A stretch of 64,000 nt of DNA from contig CAIMVD010000029.1 of the NCBI GenBank assembly GCA_903844815.1, positions 1-64,000 on the forward strand, read 5' to 3'. This document shows, piece by piece, positions 34,101 through 42,469 of this stretch (the first letter of the stretch is position 1; the number at the start of each line of letters is the position of its first letter). The notes beneath the pieces were generated by a model, which ran no database searches, was not told the DNA's origin, and saw only the letters and a program-made list of their open reading frames with translations. This stretch comes from an uncultured Bacteroidota bacterium (lineage in GTDB: Bacteria; Bacteroidota; Bacteroidia; Bacteroidales; VadinHA17). The translations under genes and the position numbers were made by a program.

Positions 34101-35453
34101 CTAAGCCTTAGGGCCTATGATTGCGTGTGTGTCAGGGTAACGAGTAATGAGGCCGGTAGTTTCTTCAAGTACAACGGCATCGACATTACGCTGGCCAGAA
34201 GCTTTCAGGTCAAGCTTACGAGTAGCCATCGGCTTGAAGGTATGCTTCTCAATATGATTAGGGTCCACGACGATACCTTTTTCACCCCATCCTGCGTAAT
34301 CAAGCAGACTGTGATGTTTGTAGAGAAGAATCCCGAAGTTTGTTTCTATCTGATTCCACTTAACACCCCATTTAACCTCAGTTTTCTTGGCCTCGATCTG
34401 CTTCTGAACAGTACTGATTTTACTGATATTTGCAGTAAGAGCGTCCCCACCAAAGAATATCCTCGATTCTGAACCGGAGTTGCCCGTAAAGATTGCTTTT
34501 GTCCAATCCACGAATGTAGAATCATCAATGGTCCTGTCAGAACCGCCTGTTCCATATTGAAGGTTCTTGGTTATGAAACGAGTGATACCACCGGTAGCGT
34601 ACCTTTCCTTGGCATTGACGAGATCAACAAACTTAGCCCTAACTCCAAAAAGAGAGCTGAACTCCATTGTCTGCCTCATGTCATAAATATTCTGAGCCTC
34701 ATAATCGCTGAAATCCCAATCAGCTTCCTGATCATGAATCTTCTGGAATGTTGATTCTTCAACCTGTGCCATGAATATCTGCATATAGTTAAAATCCTTC
34801 ACTGGCAGCATAGCGTAAGGGGAGGTCTGAGCATCAAGTTCATGCTTGCAACTGCCCATTCTTGTAAGAGTAATCCCGGAAGCGATGGTAGGCACGATCT
34901 GAGAAGCAGAATTCGCACCAGTTCCTAACGGCCCGTTAAGAGGCTGAATTTTTATAGTGCCATTTGTTACGTTCTTTGAAATCACAAAGCAAACAAGCTC
35001 CTTGCTATCTGAACCAAGGATTGTATTCACCTTAACGGTATCGTCAGCAGACCATGCAGATATATTGTTGACTGCCAGGTCAACGGTTGTCGCTCCGTCT
35101 GTCGGCTTCGTGTAGAGTGTTTTCACAGAATCAGCGACAGGTCGGGAATCGACTGCGTAATACTCTGAGACAAAAGCATTAATATCCTTACCATTTGTGA
35201 TTGACCTCATTACGGTATCAAGAGGAGTAGCCGAAGGGCGCATCTCAGTAACCTTTCGACTGATATAGTTACGATCAAGGGTACTATTTGCTTTCGTATT
35301 CTGTACGGTAACTGCCGTATCAGCAATAACAGCTCCTACGGCACTGGTAATACCTGCCACAGCCGTAATAGTGGAGAGGAATAAGCTTGCTGCTAACAGG
35401 AAGAATATCCCGAAGAGATAGCTGCTGATCTTAAAAATGTTATACTTTTTCAT
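34101..35453 (-). CDS. Major capsid protein candidate with N-terminal hydrophobic segment
   Basis: 450 aa. After residue 55 it fits the phage coat family related to SU10/DUF5309: 'LDRNYISRKVTEMRPSATPL', 'VSEYYAVDSRPVADSVKTLY', 'CKHELDAQTSPYAMLPVKDF', 'AQVEESTFQKIHDQEADWDF', 'LFGVRAKFVDLV' and the final 'DTHAIIGPKA'. A beta insertion lies at about 115-195. It follows the scaffold-like gene, as capsid genes do. The odd part is residues about 8-45, a hydrophobic, signal-peptide-like segment ('YLFGIFFLLAASLFLSTITA') before the coat domain. It could be a cleaved delta-type domain or a real membrane anchor. Confidence 0.75.
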   Translation of the reverse strand: MKKYNIFKISSYLFGIFFLLAASLFLSTITAVAGITSAVGAVIADTAVTVQNTKANSTLDRNYISRKVTEMRPSATPLDTVMRSITNGKDINAFVSEYYAVDSRPVADSVKTLYTKPTDGATTVDLAVNNISAWSADDTVKVNTILGSDSKELVCFVISKNVTNGTIKIQPLNGPLGTGANSASQIVPTIASGITLTRMGSCKHELDAQTSPYAMLPVKDFNYMQIFMAQVEESTFQKIHDQEADWDFSDYEAQNIYDMRQTMEFSSLFGVRAKFVDLVNAKERYATGGITRFITKNLQYGTGGSDRTIDDSTFVDWTKAIFTGNSGSESRIFFGGDALTANISKISTVQKQIEAKKTEVKWGVKWNQIETNFGILLYKHHSLLDYAGWGEKGIVVDPNHIEKHTFKPMATRKLDLKASGQRNVDAVVLEETTGLITRYPDTHAIIGPKA

Positions 35454-35499
35454 TTTTGATGTCTGTTTTAATTATTTATTAATTGGAATTGGTTGATCA

Positions 35500-36330
35500 C
35501 TATGCGAATACGTCTTTACTTCTTGTCTTATTCACAAGGTTATCCATGTAGTTTGGTGCTACATTAGGAGCTGCTTGCTCCTGTGCTGACCTGGTTGGCC
35601 TCGGCAGGCCATCCCCGTTCATTCCCGGAGTAGCCTTTTTCGCTATAATATTTTCATTTCTTCCAGCGATTTTGCCCTGCTCGTTAGCATCAGACATGTC
35701 TGTATCATAAGAAAAGGCCTTCATTATTGATTCAAGGTGTTCTTCGGTTATTAAACCGGTGTCAATATCTGAGAGCATAGAATCAAACTTTTCAAAGAAC
35801 TCGTCAGCCTGTTCGGGTGACAGCCCTTTCTTTTCGACAAAAGAGGTGACAGCCTGTTCTGAAATAGTTATGTTTTTAGCATAGTTATCCTGATCCGCTT
35901 TCCGCTTTTCAAGATTTGCTTCCCTGTCGTTCTTGTTTTTGTTCCAGCCCTCATAGTCAGGATCGCCTTCAATAGCTGTTATGTCATCCGGGCTTATATG
36001 TTTTGCGAGGGCTTCACGGAATGTTGCGCCATTCATCATGTCTCGCACTACATCGCCAACGGCAGGCTCTGCCTCAAACAGAGCAATAAGCTTCTTATTA
36101 GCAGCCTTACCCCTCTCCTTGTAGCCTTCAAGATCATTCATGTAAGTATCAAGACCTGCATCATGCTCGTCCTGTGTCTTATACTCCTTGTCAGGATATG
36201 CCTTAGATAGCCTGTCCGCATACTTTAAGGAAGGAGCGGTGCCATCAGGTGGAATAACTGCGGAGGCCCCTGTATCAGGCACGGGTATCTCGGCAGTATT
36301 ATCTGTTGGAATTATTTTTTCGTTCTTCAT
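35500..36330 (-). CDS. Capsid scaffolding protein candidate
   Basis: 276 aa, acidic and almost wholly helical, with a Pro-rich N-terminus, long charged middle ('EGWNKNKNDREANLEKRKAD') and a C-terminus 'NYMDNLVNKTRSKDVFA'. It is directly upstream of the capsid gene, the usual scaffold position. It is the first gene of its block, with a TAnnTTTG box 42 bp upstream. There is no sequence motif that proves the role. Confidence 0.6.
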   Translation of the reverse strand: MKNEKIIPTDNTAEIPVPDTGASAVIPPDGTAPSLKYADRLSKAYPDKEYKTQDEHDAGLDTYMNDLEGYKERGKAANKKLIALFEAEPAVGDVVRDMMNGATFREALAKHISPDDITAIEGDPDYEGWNKNKNDREANLEKRKADQDNYAKNITISEQAVTSFVEKKGLSPEQADEFFEKFDSMLSDIDTGLITEEHLESIMKAFSYDTDMSDANEQGKIAGRNENIIAKKATPGMNGDGLPRPTRSAQEQAAPNVAPNYMDNLVNKTRSKDVFA

Positions 36331-36371
36331 CTGATTTTATTTACTGTTAATTGCCAGTATGGAAATAAAAC

Positions 36372-36379
36372 CAAACTTA
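36372..36379 (-). promoter_or_regulatory. Candidate -7 box for the structural block
   Basis: The minus strand reads TAAGTTTG, matching TAnnTTTG, 42 bp upstream of the scaffold-like gene, the first gene of a block of about 12 kb. No good -33 TTTG was seen. Confidence 0.35.
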
Positions 36380-36404
36380 GGTATCATGTTAATAACCTTA
36401 TGGT

Positions 36405-36432
36405 TTAATAAGACACACTTCAGGCTTATTAA
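36405..36432. promoter_or_regulatory. Perfect 8-bp inverted repeat between divergent phage blocks
   Basis: TTAATAAG (36405-36412) and CTTATTAA (36425-36432) are exact reverse complements with a 12-bp spacer. They lie in the only divergent intergenic region of the visible phage, between scaffold (minus) and terminase (plus) genes. This could be an operator controlling both directions. Confidence 0.4.
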
Positions 36433-36458
36433 TACTATTTTTACAGATAAATCTCTGT

Positions 36459-36764
36459 ATGGAAGAACTGATTAACATTGTCACAAAGGCTATTGCGCAA
36501 ACCGGGTCTGCTGATAAAAGAGCGGAGAAGATTATTCGGGGAAACAAAAGTCTCGTCAAGCAAAAAAGAAACACCAAAAAGGAATTAAAACAAAGAGCCA
36601 TTTATAAGTCTTATTGCGACTACCTGAAGATGCTCGGCAAGGATGTAGCACCTTATGAGATGAAGAAAGACTTGTATTCCTGGATAGCTGAACAGTTCTT
36701 TGTTGAAGCCGACTATGTAAGGAAAGTAGTAAACAAAGCAAGCAAGACAGCCATATCCCAATGA
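36459..36764 (+). CDS. Terminase small subunit candidate
   Basis: 101 aa, basic and helical: 'AEKIIRGNKSLVKQKRNTKK', 'IYKSYCDYLKMLGKDVAPYE' and 'WIAEQFFVEADYVRKVVNKA', the last resembling a helix-turn-helix. It overlaps the large terminase gene by 4 bp (ATGA), the normal place for the DNA-recognition subunit that starts packaging. No family motif proves this, so the call rests on size, charge and position. Confidence 0.6.
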   Translation: MEELINIVTKAIAQTGSADKRAEKIIRGNKSLVKQKRNTKKELKQRAIYKSYCDYLKMLGKDVAPYEMKKDLYSWIAEQFFVEADYVRKVVNKASKTAISQ

Positions 36765-38743
36765 TTCCCGACTACGAACCGATAATTTCTGAGAATCAGC
36801 AGAGGAGAGCGGTCCTGTTTGAACCGTATGACCCTCTTTCGGGTGCCGGCTCCCCTATTGAAAGGAAGAAGGTCCAGTTCTCTGCCGGTGGATCAATGTG
36901 GTCCTACTTCGCTCCTGTCGCAATGTATGAGGCTCACAAGAATTTATTTGACAGGCTTTTGCAGTCTGGCAGCGTTGAGAGCCTTATTGAAAGCATTGAA
37001 GAGAAGGTCCCCGAAAGAGGGTTAATAAAAGAGCTGATTGATATCAGGTTCAAATATGACTTTGAGTTCTGGGCCGTTACTTGTGTTAAAATTCAGGATA
37101 AGGAGACTAAAAAACTAATCCCCTTTACTCTAAACAGGCCCCAGCGCAAAGTACTGGCCCGTCTTGAACGCATGCGATTGGCCGGCATTCCTATTCGCAT
37201 GATAATCCTTAAGGCTCGGCAGTGGGGAGGATCAACCTTAGTCCAGGTCTACATGGCGTGGATTCAGCTAATTTTAAAATGCAACTGGCACTCTGCTGTC
37301 ATAACAGATGTTGAAGATCAAGCCCGTAATATCCGGGGCATGTATTCCCGTCTTGCCAAAGAATACCCTAAAAGCATAGGATCGGTTAAGTTTGTCCCGT
37401 ATGAGGGTTCAACGAAGAACAAATTAATCAAAGACCGTAATTGCATCATCGGTGTAGGATCGGTACAGAAGCCCGACAGCCTGCGGTCCTTCGACTTTGC
37501 CATGACACACATGTCAGAAGTAGGGTTATGGAAGTCAACCCCTCAAAAGAGTGCGGAGGACCTTGTGCAGGGTGTTCGTGCTACCGTCCCGGACGTGCCT
37601 GATAGCTTGTCCGTACTTGAATCTACTGCAAAGGGTGTCGGCAATTTCTTCCACAGGGAATGGCAGGCAGCAGTTGAGGAAAAAAGTTCCTATGATGCGG
37701 TATTTGTAGGATGGCATGAGATTGAGCGGTATCAAAAGCCTATCACCGACCTGACAAAGTTCATAACATGGATGCTCGGTGATGCTTATGGTCTGTACCT
37801 GTGGAATACCGGAGCCACCCTAGAGGGCATCAAGTGGTACTTTGATACTAAGAATGGGGAGAATTATGACGATTGGCGAATGAAATCAGAGTTCCCTTCA
37901 TCCCCAGCGGAGGCATTTCAATCAACTGGACGCAGAGTGTTTGCACCTGGTTATGTTCAATTAGCCAGGAAAAACTGCAAGAAACCTGCTTTTTATGGAG
38001 AGATATACCCTGCTGTGAAAGGGAAACAAGCATTTAAAAGAGTAGAATTCCATCAAAACGATAAAGGGCTGTTTCTTATATGGGAGAAACCGGACACTAC
38101 TCTTGAAGTCTCGAACCGGTATATAGTCTCTGTTGACATAGGTGGTCGAACTGATAAAGCTGACTGGTCCGTAATCAAGGTATTCGACCGGTATTGGATG
38201 ATGGAAGGGGGCAAACCTGAGGTAGTGGCTTGTTGGAGGGGCCACCTGGATCAAGACTTGATATCCTGGAAGGCTGCACAGATTTCCAAGTACTACAACA
38301 ACGCACTGCTTGTCATTGAATCAAACTCGCTTGACAGTCAGGAATCAGAAGGGGATCACTTCCTGACCGTTCTTGATGAAATAGTTAAGTATTACCCAAA
38401 CATTTTCGCTCGGACAGATGCGGAGAAGATTCGGCAGGGTCTTCCGCTCAGGTATGGCTTTCAGACCAACATGTCAACCAAGCCAATGGTTATTGACCTG
38501 CTCAATGGAATCCTCAGGGAAGAAGGGTATTATGAGAGGGACCTTCGATCCTGTGATGAAATGGATACTTATGAAATAAAGCCAACCGGCAAATATGGTG
38601 CTGTTGAGGGTTGCAAGGATGACCTGGTGATGGCAACGGCAATCGGGTTATGGGCTGCGTACAAGTATATGGACATGCCTAAACTGATTCAAAGATCAAC
38701 GGGGAAACTTGTCAAGAAGATTATTTCAGAGGCAAGTATATAA
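36761..38743 (+). CDS. terL: Phage terminase large subunit
   Basis: 660 aa. The N-terminal ATPase has Walker A 'LKARQWGGSTLVQ' (151-160; the deviant R-Q-W-G-G-S-T form common in TerL) and Walker B 'FAMTHMSEVGLW' (about 246-257). The C-terminal RNase H-type nuclease has 'SVDIGGRTDKADWSVI' (about 458-473), 'LLVIESNSLDSQ' (about 515-525) and 'CKDDLVMATAIG' (about 619-630), which supply the metal-binding acids. It drives DNA into the prohead and cuts the concatemer. It overlaps both neighbours by 1-4 bp. All catalytic motifs look intact, so packaging should work. Confidence 0.93.
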   Translation: MIPDYEPIISENQQRRAVLFEPYDPLSGAGSPIERKKVQFSAGGSMWSYFAPVAMYEAHKNLFDRLLQSGSVESLIESIEEKVPERGLIKELIDIRFKYDFEFWAVTCVKIQDKETKKLIPFTLNRPQRKVLARLERMRLAGIPIRMIILKARQWGGSTLVQVYMAWIQLILKCNWHSAVITDVEDQARNIRGMYSRLAKEYPKSIGSVKFVPYEGSTKNKLIKDRNCIIGVGSVQKPDSLRSFDFAMTHMSEVGLWKSTPQKSAEDLVQGVRATVPDVPDSLSVLESTAKGVGNFFHREWQAAVEEKSSYDAVFVGWHEIERYQKPITDLTKFITWMLGDAYGLYLWNTGATLEGIKWYFDTKNGENYDDWRMKSEFPSSPAEAFQSTGRRVFAPGYVQLARKNCKKPAFYGEIYPAVKGKQAFKRVEFHQNDKGLFLIWEKPDTTLEVSNRYIVSVDIGGRTDKADWSVIKVFDRYWMMEGGKPEVVACWRGHLDQDLISWKAAQISKYYNNALLVIESNSLDSQESEGDHFLTVLDEIVKYYPNIFARTDAEKIRQGLPLRYGFQTNMSTKPMVIDLLNGILREEGYYERDLRSCDEMDTYEIKPTGKYGAVEGCKDDLVMATAIGLWAAYKYMDMPKLIQRSTGKLVKKIISEASI

Positions 38744-39030
38744 TGATTGAGCTAAAAAACAATATAATGGACTATATCAAAGGGGAATACACACGAACAA
38801 AATGGCCTTATACTGCACAAAATAAACTTATAGGTTTATTCGGGCCACCAGTTCTAACGGCAATACCCTTGTTGGAGAAAGATGGCCTTATCAGGATTGC
38901 TCCTGGAATAAGCAGCGACATTGTAATTTACCTTGAAGGAGAACAATTATCGGGAATATTGAAGATCAATAAAATTACTAAAAAGGACAGATATGGGAGA
39001 AATGTTAAGAAGTTTCCTGCTCAGAATTAA
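38743..39030 (+). CDS. Phage hypothetical protein
   Basis: 95 aa. Contains 'NNIMDYIKGEYTRTKWPYTA' and 'LIGLFGPPVLTAIPLLEKDG', perhaps a winged-helix fold (helix, turn, 'LEKDGLIRIAPG' wing). It starts on the last base of the terminase stop, so it is coupled to it. It overlaps the next gene by 38 bp. Function unknown. Confidence 0.5.
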   Translation: MIELKNNIMDYIKGEYTRTKWPYTAQNKLIGLFGPPVLTAIPLLEKDGLIRIAPGISSDIVIYLEGEQLSGILKINKITKKDRYGRNVKKFPAQN

Positions 39031-39373
39031 AATTGATTATCAGGAATGGAGAGATTATCAGCGTTCAATGTGGGACGTTAAGAGAAATAGCAGGGCTATT
39101 AATCGGGCCATGAACAGGGCAAGGGAGAAGAATCTGAATGATGGAAGGACGTATTATGTCCTCAGGGACAGAGCAGGGGGATATAATGAATTCAATAGTA
39201 CAGATATTCATTTTTGGACAACACTCCACAATCCTCCATTGCTTGACAAAATGAATTTCCTGCAAAGGATTGAGAGGGCAGAAGGGATTGTGACCTGTGC
39301 AAGTACGACCCAGCAGCATTACGATCAGGTTCACCTTAGAAAAGAAAATACGGGAGAGAAACAGGATGAGTAG
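38993..39373 (+). CDS. Phage hypothetical protein
   Basis: 126 aa, basic: 'KRNSRAINRAMNRAREKN', 'LNDGRTYYVLRDRAGGYNEF' and a region with 'THxxxFN-like' 'NEFNSTDIHFWTTLHNPPLL'. The middle ('GRTYYVLRDRAGGYNEFNS') looks like a small beta domain for binding. Overlaps neighbours on both sides (38 bp and 8 bp). Function unknown. Confidence 0.5.
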   Translation: MGEMLRSFLLRIKIDYQEWRDYQRSMWDVKRNSRAINRAMNRAREKNLNDGRTYYVLRDRAGGYNEFNSTDIHFWTTLHNPPLLDKMNFLQRIERAEGIVTCASTTQQHYDQVHLRKENTGEKQDE

Positions 39374-39545
39374 GGCGAAGCAGAAACGCATACCCGGATG
39401 CAAGTCAGATATTACAAATACTGTACTGGTCTACAAAGGATCTGCTGAGGGCAAAAAATACAACCCTGAGAACCCTAGTGGCTTCTCTAAAGAACCGAAT
39501 GCCTTTGCTCACCTGGGCAAAGAGCATTACGATCTGAGTAAATAA
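39366..39545 (+). CDS. Small basic phage protein
   Basis: 59 aa from ATG 39366, which overlaps the previous stop by 8 bp. A longer start at 39297 would overlap by 77 bp and adds an unlike N-terminus. The sequence has 'RAKQKRIPGCKSDITNTVLV', 'YKGSAEGKKYNPENPSGF' and ends 'HYDLSK'. Function unknown. Confidence 0.45.
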   Translation: MSRAKQKRIPGCKSDITNTVLVYKGSAEGKKYNPENPSGFSKEPNAFAHLGKEHYDLSK

Positions 39546-39572
39546 TTAGTAATTTTTAATAAATATCATCTT

Positions 39573-39962
39573 ATGTCATTAAAAAACAAAGTACTCCTGA
39601 TTGGAAACGTAGGAAAAGACCCGGAAGTTAAACATCTCGCATCCGGGTCAGTAGTGGCAAATGTCACTCTTGCCACAAGTGAGAAATACACCGATAAAAG
39701 TGGCGTGAAGAAAGAGGTTACAGAATGGCACAATCTTATCTTCTGGGACAACTCAGCAAAGCTTATTGAGCAGTTTGTGAAAAAGGGTGATAAGCTCTCC
39801 ATCGAAGGGGCATTAAGGACGGAGAGCTATGAGAAAGACGGACAGAAGCATTATAGAACAAAAATACAGGTCGAAAATTTCCTGTTCCTAACTCCTAATC
39901 CGAATTCAAGCACAACCACAACCACTAACACAAACATTAGTCAGGACGATTTACCCTATTAA
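39573..39962 (+). CDS. ssb: Phage single-stranded DNA-binding protein
   Basis: 129 aa. OB-fold pattern: 'NKVLLIGNVGKDPEVKHLAS', 'VANVTLATSEKYTD', 'EVTEWHNLIFWDNSAKLIEQ', 'FVKKGDKLSIEGALRTESYE' and 'YRTKIQVENFLFL'. A short Thr/Asn-rich linker follows, then the acidic tip 'QDDLPY', the form that recruits partner proteins. It coats ssDNA during phage replication or recombination. The shorter linker compared with host SSB is usual for phages. Confidence 0.93.
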   Translation: MSLKNKVLLIGNVGKDPEVKHLASGSVVANVTLATSEKYTDKSGVKKEVTEWHNLIFWDNSAKLIEQFVKKGDKLSIEGALRTESYEKDGQKHYRTKIQVENFLFLTPNPNSSTTTTTNTNISQDDLPY

Positions 39963-39974
39963 TTCCTCTACCCC

Positions 39975-40397
39975 TTGGAAGTAAGAATAATACAGAACAA
40001 GAAGCAGGCACTTGCATTTTGTGAAAGCATCATGCAGGGCCGGCTGCCTCTTAAGGTGGCTGTTCAGGACATTTACCCAACCAGGAGCCTTGAAAGCAAT
40101 GCGTATCTGTGGGGCATTGTGTATGAACACATTTCCAGGGCATCCGGTCATTCTCCGGAAGAAGTACACAGGGCTTATAAGAAACAATTCAATTTCCGTC
40201 ACGACCTGAGATATAATGACAGGAAAAGGCTTTGGGTCTGGATTATGGGGGTAGCTACTACAACAAGTCTTGATACTAGGGAGATATGGGATTACATTAT
40301 GAAGGTCCGGGCCGATGCGGAGATTGAACTTGATATAGTCATTCCCCTGCCGAATGAGTGTTTTATCAATGAACTTGAATTTAAAGAAGAGAAATAA
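39975..40397 (+). CDS. Phage protein, possibly recombination-related
   Basis: 140 aa from a TTG start at 39975, 12 bp after ssb; no ATG is available before the conserved part. 'PTRSLESNAYLWGIVYEHIS', 'SGHSPEEVHRAYKKQFNF' and 'DIVIPLPNECFINEL' form a pattern found in phages beside SSB, reminiscent of NinB-type proteins (S.xQNAxxWGxx). I am not sure of the family. The next small gene starts on its stop (TAATG). Confidence 0.5.
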   Translation: MEVRIIQNKKQALAFCESIMQGRLPLKVAVQDIYPTRSLESNAYLWGIVYEHISRASGHSPEEVHRAYKKQFNFRHDLRYNDRKRLWVWIMGVATTTSLDTREIWDYIMKVRADAEIELDIVIPLPNECFINELEFKEEK

Positions 40398-40507
40398 TGA
40401 TAATATCAGGTTATGACACAACTACATATCTCATTACAGCTGCGGTAAGCTTTATAGTAAGTCTCCTTATTAGCTGGTATAGGTATGACAAAAAACACCC
40501 ATTATGA
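40397..40507 (+). CDS. 36-aa single-pass membrane microprotein
   Basis: The ATG shares a base with the preceding TAA (TAATG), and its TGA overlaps the next ATG (ATGA). The product has a polar N-terminus 'MIISGYDTTTY', one membrane helix 'LITAAVSFIVSLLIS' and a basic end 'WYRYDKKHPL'. The exact overlaps on both sides and the helix argue for a real gene. Such tiny membrane proteins in phages can act in superinfection exclusion or lysis timing, but nothing shows this here. Confidence 0.55.
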   Translation: MIISGYDTTTYLITAAVSFIVSLLISWYRYDKKHPL

Positions 40508-40701
40508 ATTCACTATTTATTTTTGAAAACTGTGCGGTTGACGAACCTGGTTTATTAAGACTTGATCTTCCTGATTGCGTTGTTCTTAACGCAGGTGACT
40601 ATATTATGCTTTATGATGATGATGATGATGAAGAGCATTCGTTAATCACAGGGAAGGAGTACGATGTTATATTAAATGAAATGACATATTGGATAGAATA
40701 A
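40504..40701 (+). CDS. Small acidic phage protein
   Basis: 65 aa, strongly acidic, with a poly-Asp run 'YDDDDDEEH' coded by a (gat)n trinucleotide tract at about 40613-40632 that could slip. It starts on ATGA of the membrane microprotein. Function unknown; small acidic phage proteins sometimes mimic DNA. Confidence 0.45.
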   Translation: MNSLFIFENCAVDEPGLLRLDLPDCVVLNAGDYIMLYDDDDDEEHSLITGKEYDVILNEMTYWIE

Positions 40702-40749
40702 ATAAGTTGTTTTTAAACCTTCATTTTTTACACAGATTTCACTATTAGC

Positions 40750-40992
40750 ATGCTTGAATCTATAATTGACACATATCCCGATGACGAGTTCTTAAAAGTT
40801 GACGGCTATGATGAAGCGATAATTGGGGTTGATATGGCATCTTCAAACCTGATATACTCTTACGCCAAGATGATCGAAATAATGATGGAGGAAGGCATGG
40901 ACCAGGAGGAAGCACGGGAATATTTTGATTTCAATATTGCAGGAGCATATATGGGAGAAAAAACACCGATATTCTGTAATGACGAGTTTTAA
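40750..40992 (+). CDS. Conserved small phage protein
   Basis: 80 aa. The pattern 'AIIGVDMASSNLIYSYAKMI' plus 'EEGMDQEEAREYFDFNIAGA' and the end 'YMGEKTPIFCNDEF' belongs to a small phage family I recognise only as hypothetical (xGVxxxxxLVYSxxKxIExLMxEGM). Acidic, single domain, no cofactor motif. Confidence 0.6.
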   Translation: MLESIIDTYPDDEFLKVDGYDEAIIGVDMASSNLIYSYAKMIEIMMEEGMDQEEAREYFDFNIAGAYMGEKTPIFCNDEF

Positions 40993-41000
40993 CAAAATAT

Positions 41001-41453
41001 GTGATAATGTTAAATCAATACCAGATTGATAGCGAACTGGCTAAGTTCAAGTTATGGTATAAACATAATTACCCCTTGTGTATCTTCTGTGGTCATCGGG
41101 TCAAAGGGGGTCAGCTGGCTCACTTGATCAGACGGTCATTTTCAAGAGAGCTGCAAGCCGTTAAGCTTAATACCGGCCTTGCTCACCCAGATTGTCATGA
41201 GTTATTTGACGATCATCCTGATCAGGCAGTATATCTACCAAGGATCGTGGAGGTCCTTTATATTATTTGGACCCTGGACGAACCATATTTCAATATGATA
41301 GCAGACAACTTTGAAGAACTGGCTGATGTCATGCAGCTATTTCCCGAAGTAAGACAACAGGATAAACTTGATCATCATGGGGAATTACTAACCCTGCAAT
41401 ATTTACACCCTCTCCGATATAACATAAGATTAATTAAAACCAGAAACAAATGA
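41001..41453 (+). CDS. HNH-like phage protein
   Basis: 150 aa. 'LCIFCGHRVKGGQLAHLIRR' then 'LNTGLAHPDCHELFDDHPDQ' has the CxxC...H...N...HxxCH layout of an HNH/NinG-like zinc fold (two Cys at about 27-30, His of 'AHLI', His and Cys of 'HPDCH'). Such phage proteins cut DNA or process recombination intermediates. The rest is helical. GTG 41001 or ATG 41007 may be the start. It overlaps the next gene by 4 bp. Confidence 0.6.
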   Translation: MIMLNQYQIDSELAKFKLWYKHNYPLCIFCGHRVKGGQLAHLIRRSFSRELQAVKLNTGLAHPDCHELFDDHPDQAVYLPRIVEVLYIIWTLDEPYFNMIADNFEELADVMQLFPEVRQQDKLDHHGELLTLQYLHPLRYNIRLIKTRNK

Positions 41454-41845
41454 GATACTTAAACATGAGGAAACAAGCAGCTAGTTCTGCTTCCTGGGTA
41501 AAAGACAAACACAAGGTTGATTCTATTCTAACGGCAAACGCTGATAAGAACTTTGTGAAAAGAATTAAAACTCCTGACCAGTACCCGAAGATGGACTTAG
41601 GCAATGGGGATTCAGCAACACACAAGATGGCCTGGGGCGAAGATGACAAAGGGGCTGCCTATGTATATCCAACGATTGTGCATGATACTGTTACGAACTC
41701 TTTGAAGCAGTTGAACAACCAAGAGGCTTGGCAACACGCAATCAAGAACAAGGAATACATAAAATTTAACGACACAAAAGAAGCCGATTGGTTCTCTCGG
41801 AAATACAAGGCAGTCTGGGGAAAACAGTATTGGGACGAGCAGTAA
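41450..41845 (+). CDS. Conserved phage protein (virion-region family)
   Basis: 131 aa. 'NADKNFVKRIKTPDQYPKMD', 'ATHKMAWGEDDKGAAYVYPT' and 'EADWFSRKYKAVWGKQYWD' form a pattern that recurs in phage structural and polyvalent proteins (NFVxRI..P...THxMA...YVYPTI...YK..WGK). Here it stands alone. No catalytic residues are evident. It overlaps the HNH-like gene by 4 bp. Confidence 0.6.
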   Translation: MRYLNMRKQAASSASWVKDKHKVDSILTANADKNFVKRIKTPDQYPKMDLGNGDSATHKMAWGEDDKGAAYVYPTIVHDTVTNSLKQLNNQEAWQHAIKNKEYIKFNDTKEADWFSRKYKAVWGKQYWDEQ

Positions 41846-41858
41846 CAAATATAAATAT

Positions 41859-42122
41859 ATGGGAACAAAAGAAGAAATACTCAGTAGCATTCCATGTCAT
41901 TGTGATGATAATAATGATGAATGGATATTAAACGCCAATGTCTTAAAGGCAATGGAAGAATATGCCTCTCAGTTTCGGCAGAAGGTAAGTGATGAGGATG
42001 TTAAAGAAATAGTATTTAAATTAAGTCATGGTCAGTATGCAGAAACTGAAGGCGATGACTTTTGTGCAAGAATGGATATGTTAAAGAAATGGATGCGTAA
42101 CGGACTGATACCTAAGAAGTAA
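41859..42122 (+). CDS. Small phage protein with duplicated C-terminal module
   Basis: 87 aa. The N-terminus 'MGTKEEILSSIPCHCDDNND' is followed by a helical module 'SDEDVKEIVFKLSHGQYAET' and 'EGDDFCARMDMLKKWMR'. The DNA of that module (41991-42098) recurs almost unchanged at 43068-43175. Function unknown. Confidence 0.5.
   Translation: MGTKEEILSSIPCHCDDNNDEWILNANVLKAMEEYASQFRQKVSDEDVKEIVFKLSHGQYAETEGDDFCARMDMLKKWMRNGLIPKK
41991..42098 (+). repeat. 108-bp direct repeat, copy A
   Basis: Matches copy B at 43068-43175 with only three mismatches over 108 bp by eye (two near the 5' end, one AGT/AGC). Both copies are in the coding frame of the same module. The near-identity implies a recent duplication or gene conversion. 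Confidence 0.85.
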
Positions 42123-42142
42123 TTAACCTAATAAGAGATAAG

Positions 42143-42469
42143 ATGAAAACACACGGTGAAAAATGCAAAGACAATTGGATGAAATTAGCCAATTACCTTT
42201 CAGACGAAAAGATGGAAGGGAAAACCGAATTTGTACTGTCATTTCAAAATGGATGTGATTTTATAATTCATCCCGAAGGTAAGAACGGTAAGACATTAGA
42301 CCTATCTATTTGTATTCCGCTAAGCAACGAAGGATGGCAATACGCATCTCTCCCTGCAAAGGTGAGTGAACCAAGAAACGAGCAATTAACATGCCCTCAT
42401 ACATATCATACTAAAAGTGGATATTGTAAGTATTGTGGATTATATAACGCAGATAAAAACATACTATAA
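42143..42469 (+). CDS. Small phage protein with zinc-ribbon-like end
   Basis: 108 aa. 'GEKCKDNWMKLANYLSDEK' starts a helical part. A linker 'ASLPAKVSEPRNEQL' leads to a C-terminal 'CPHTYHTKSGYCKYCGLYNA' with four Cys/His positions suited to one zinc. Its stop overlaps the next ATG by one base. Function unknown. Confidence 0.5.
   Translation: MKTHGEKCKDNWMKLANYLSDEKMEGKTEFVLSFQNGCDFIIHPEGKNGKTLDLSICIPLSNEGWQYASLPAKVSEPRNEQLTCPHTYHTKSGYCKYCGLYNADKNIL

Noticed and set aside
39297-39365. Longer start for the 59-aa basic protein
   Set aside because: It would overlap the previous gene by 77 bp and adds a sequence that looks like a shadow of that gene; ATG 39366 gives the usual short overlap.
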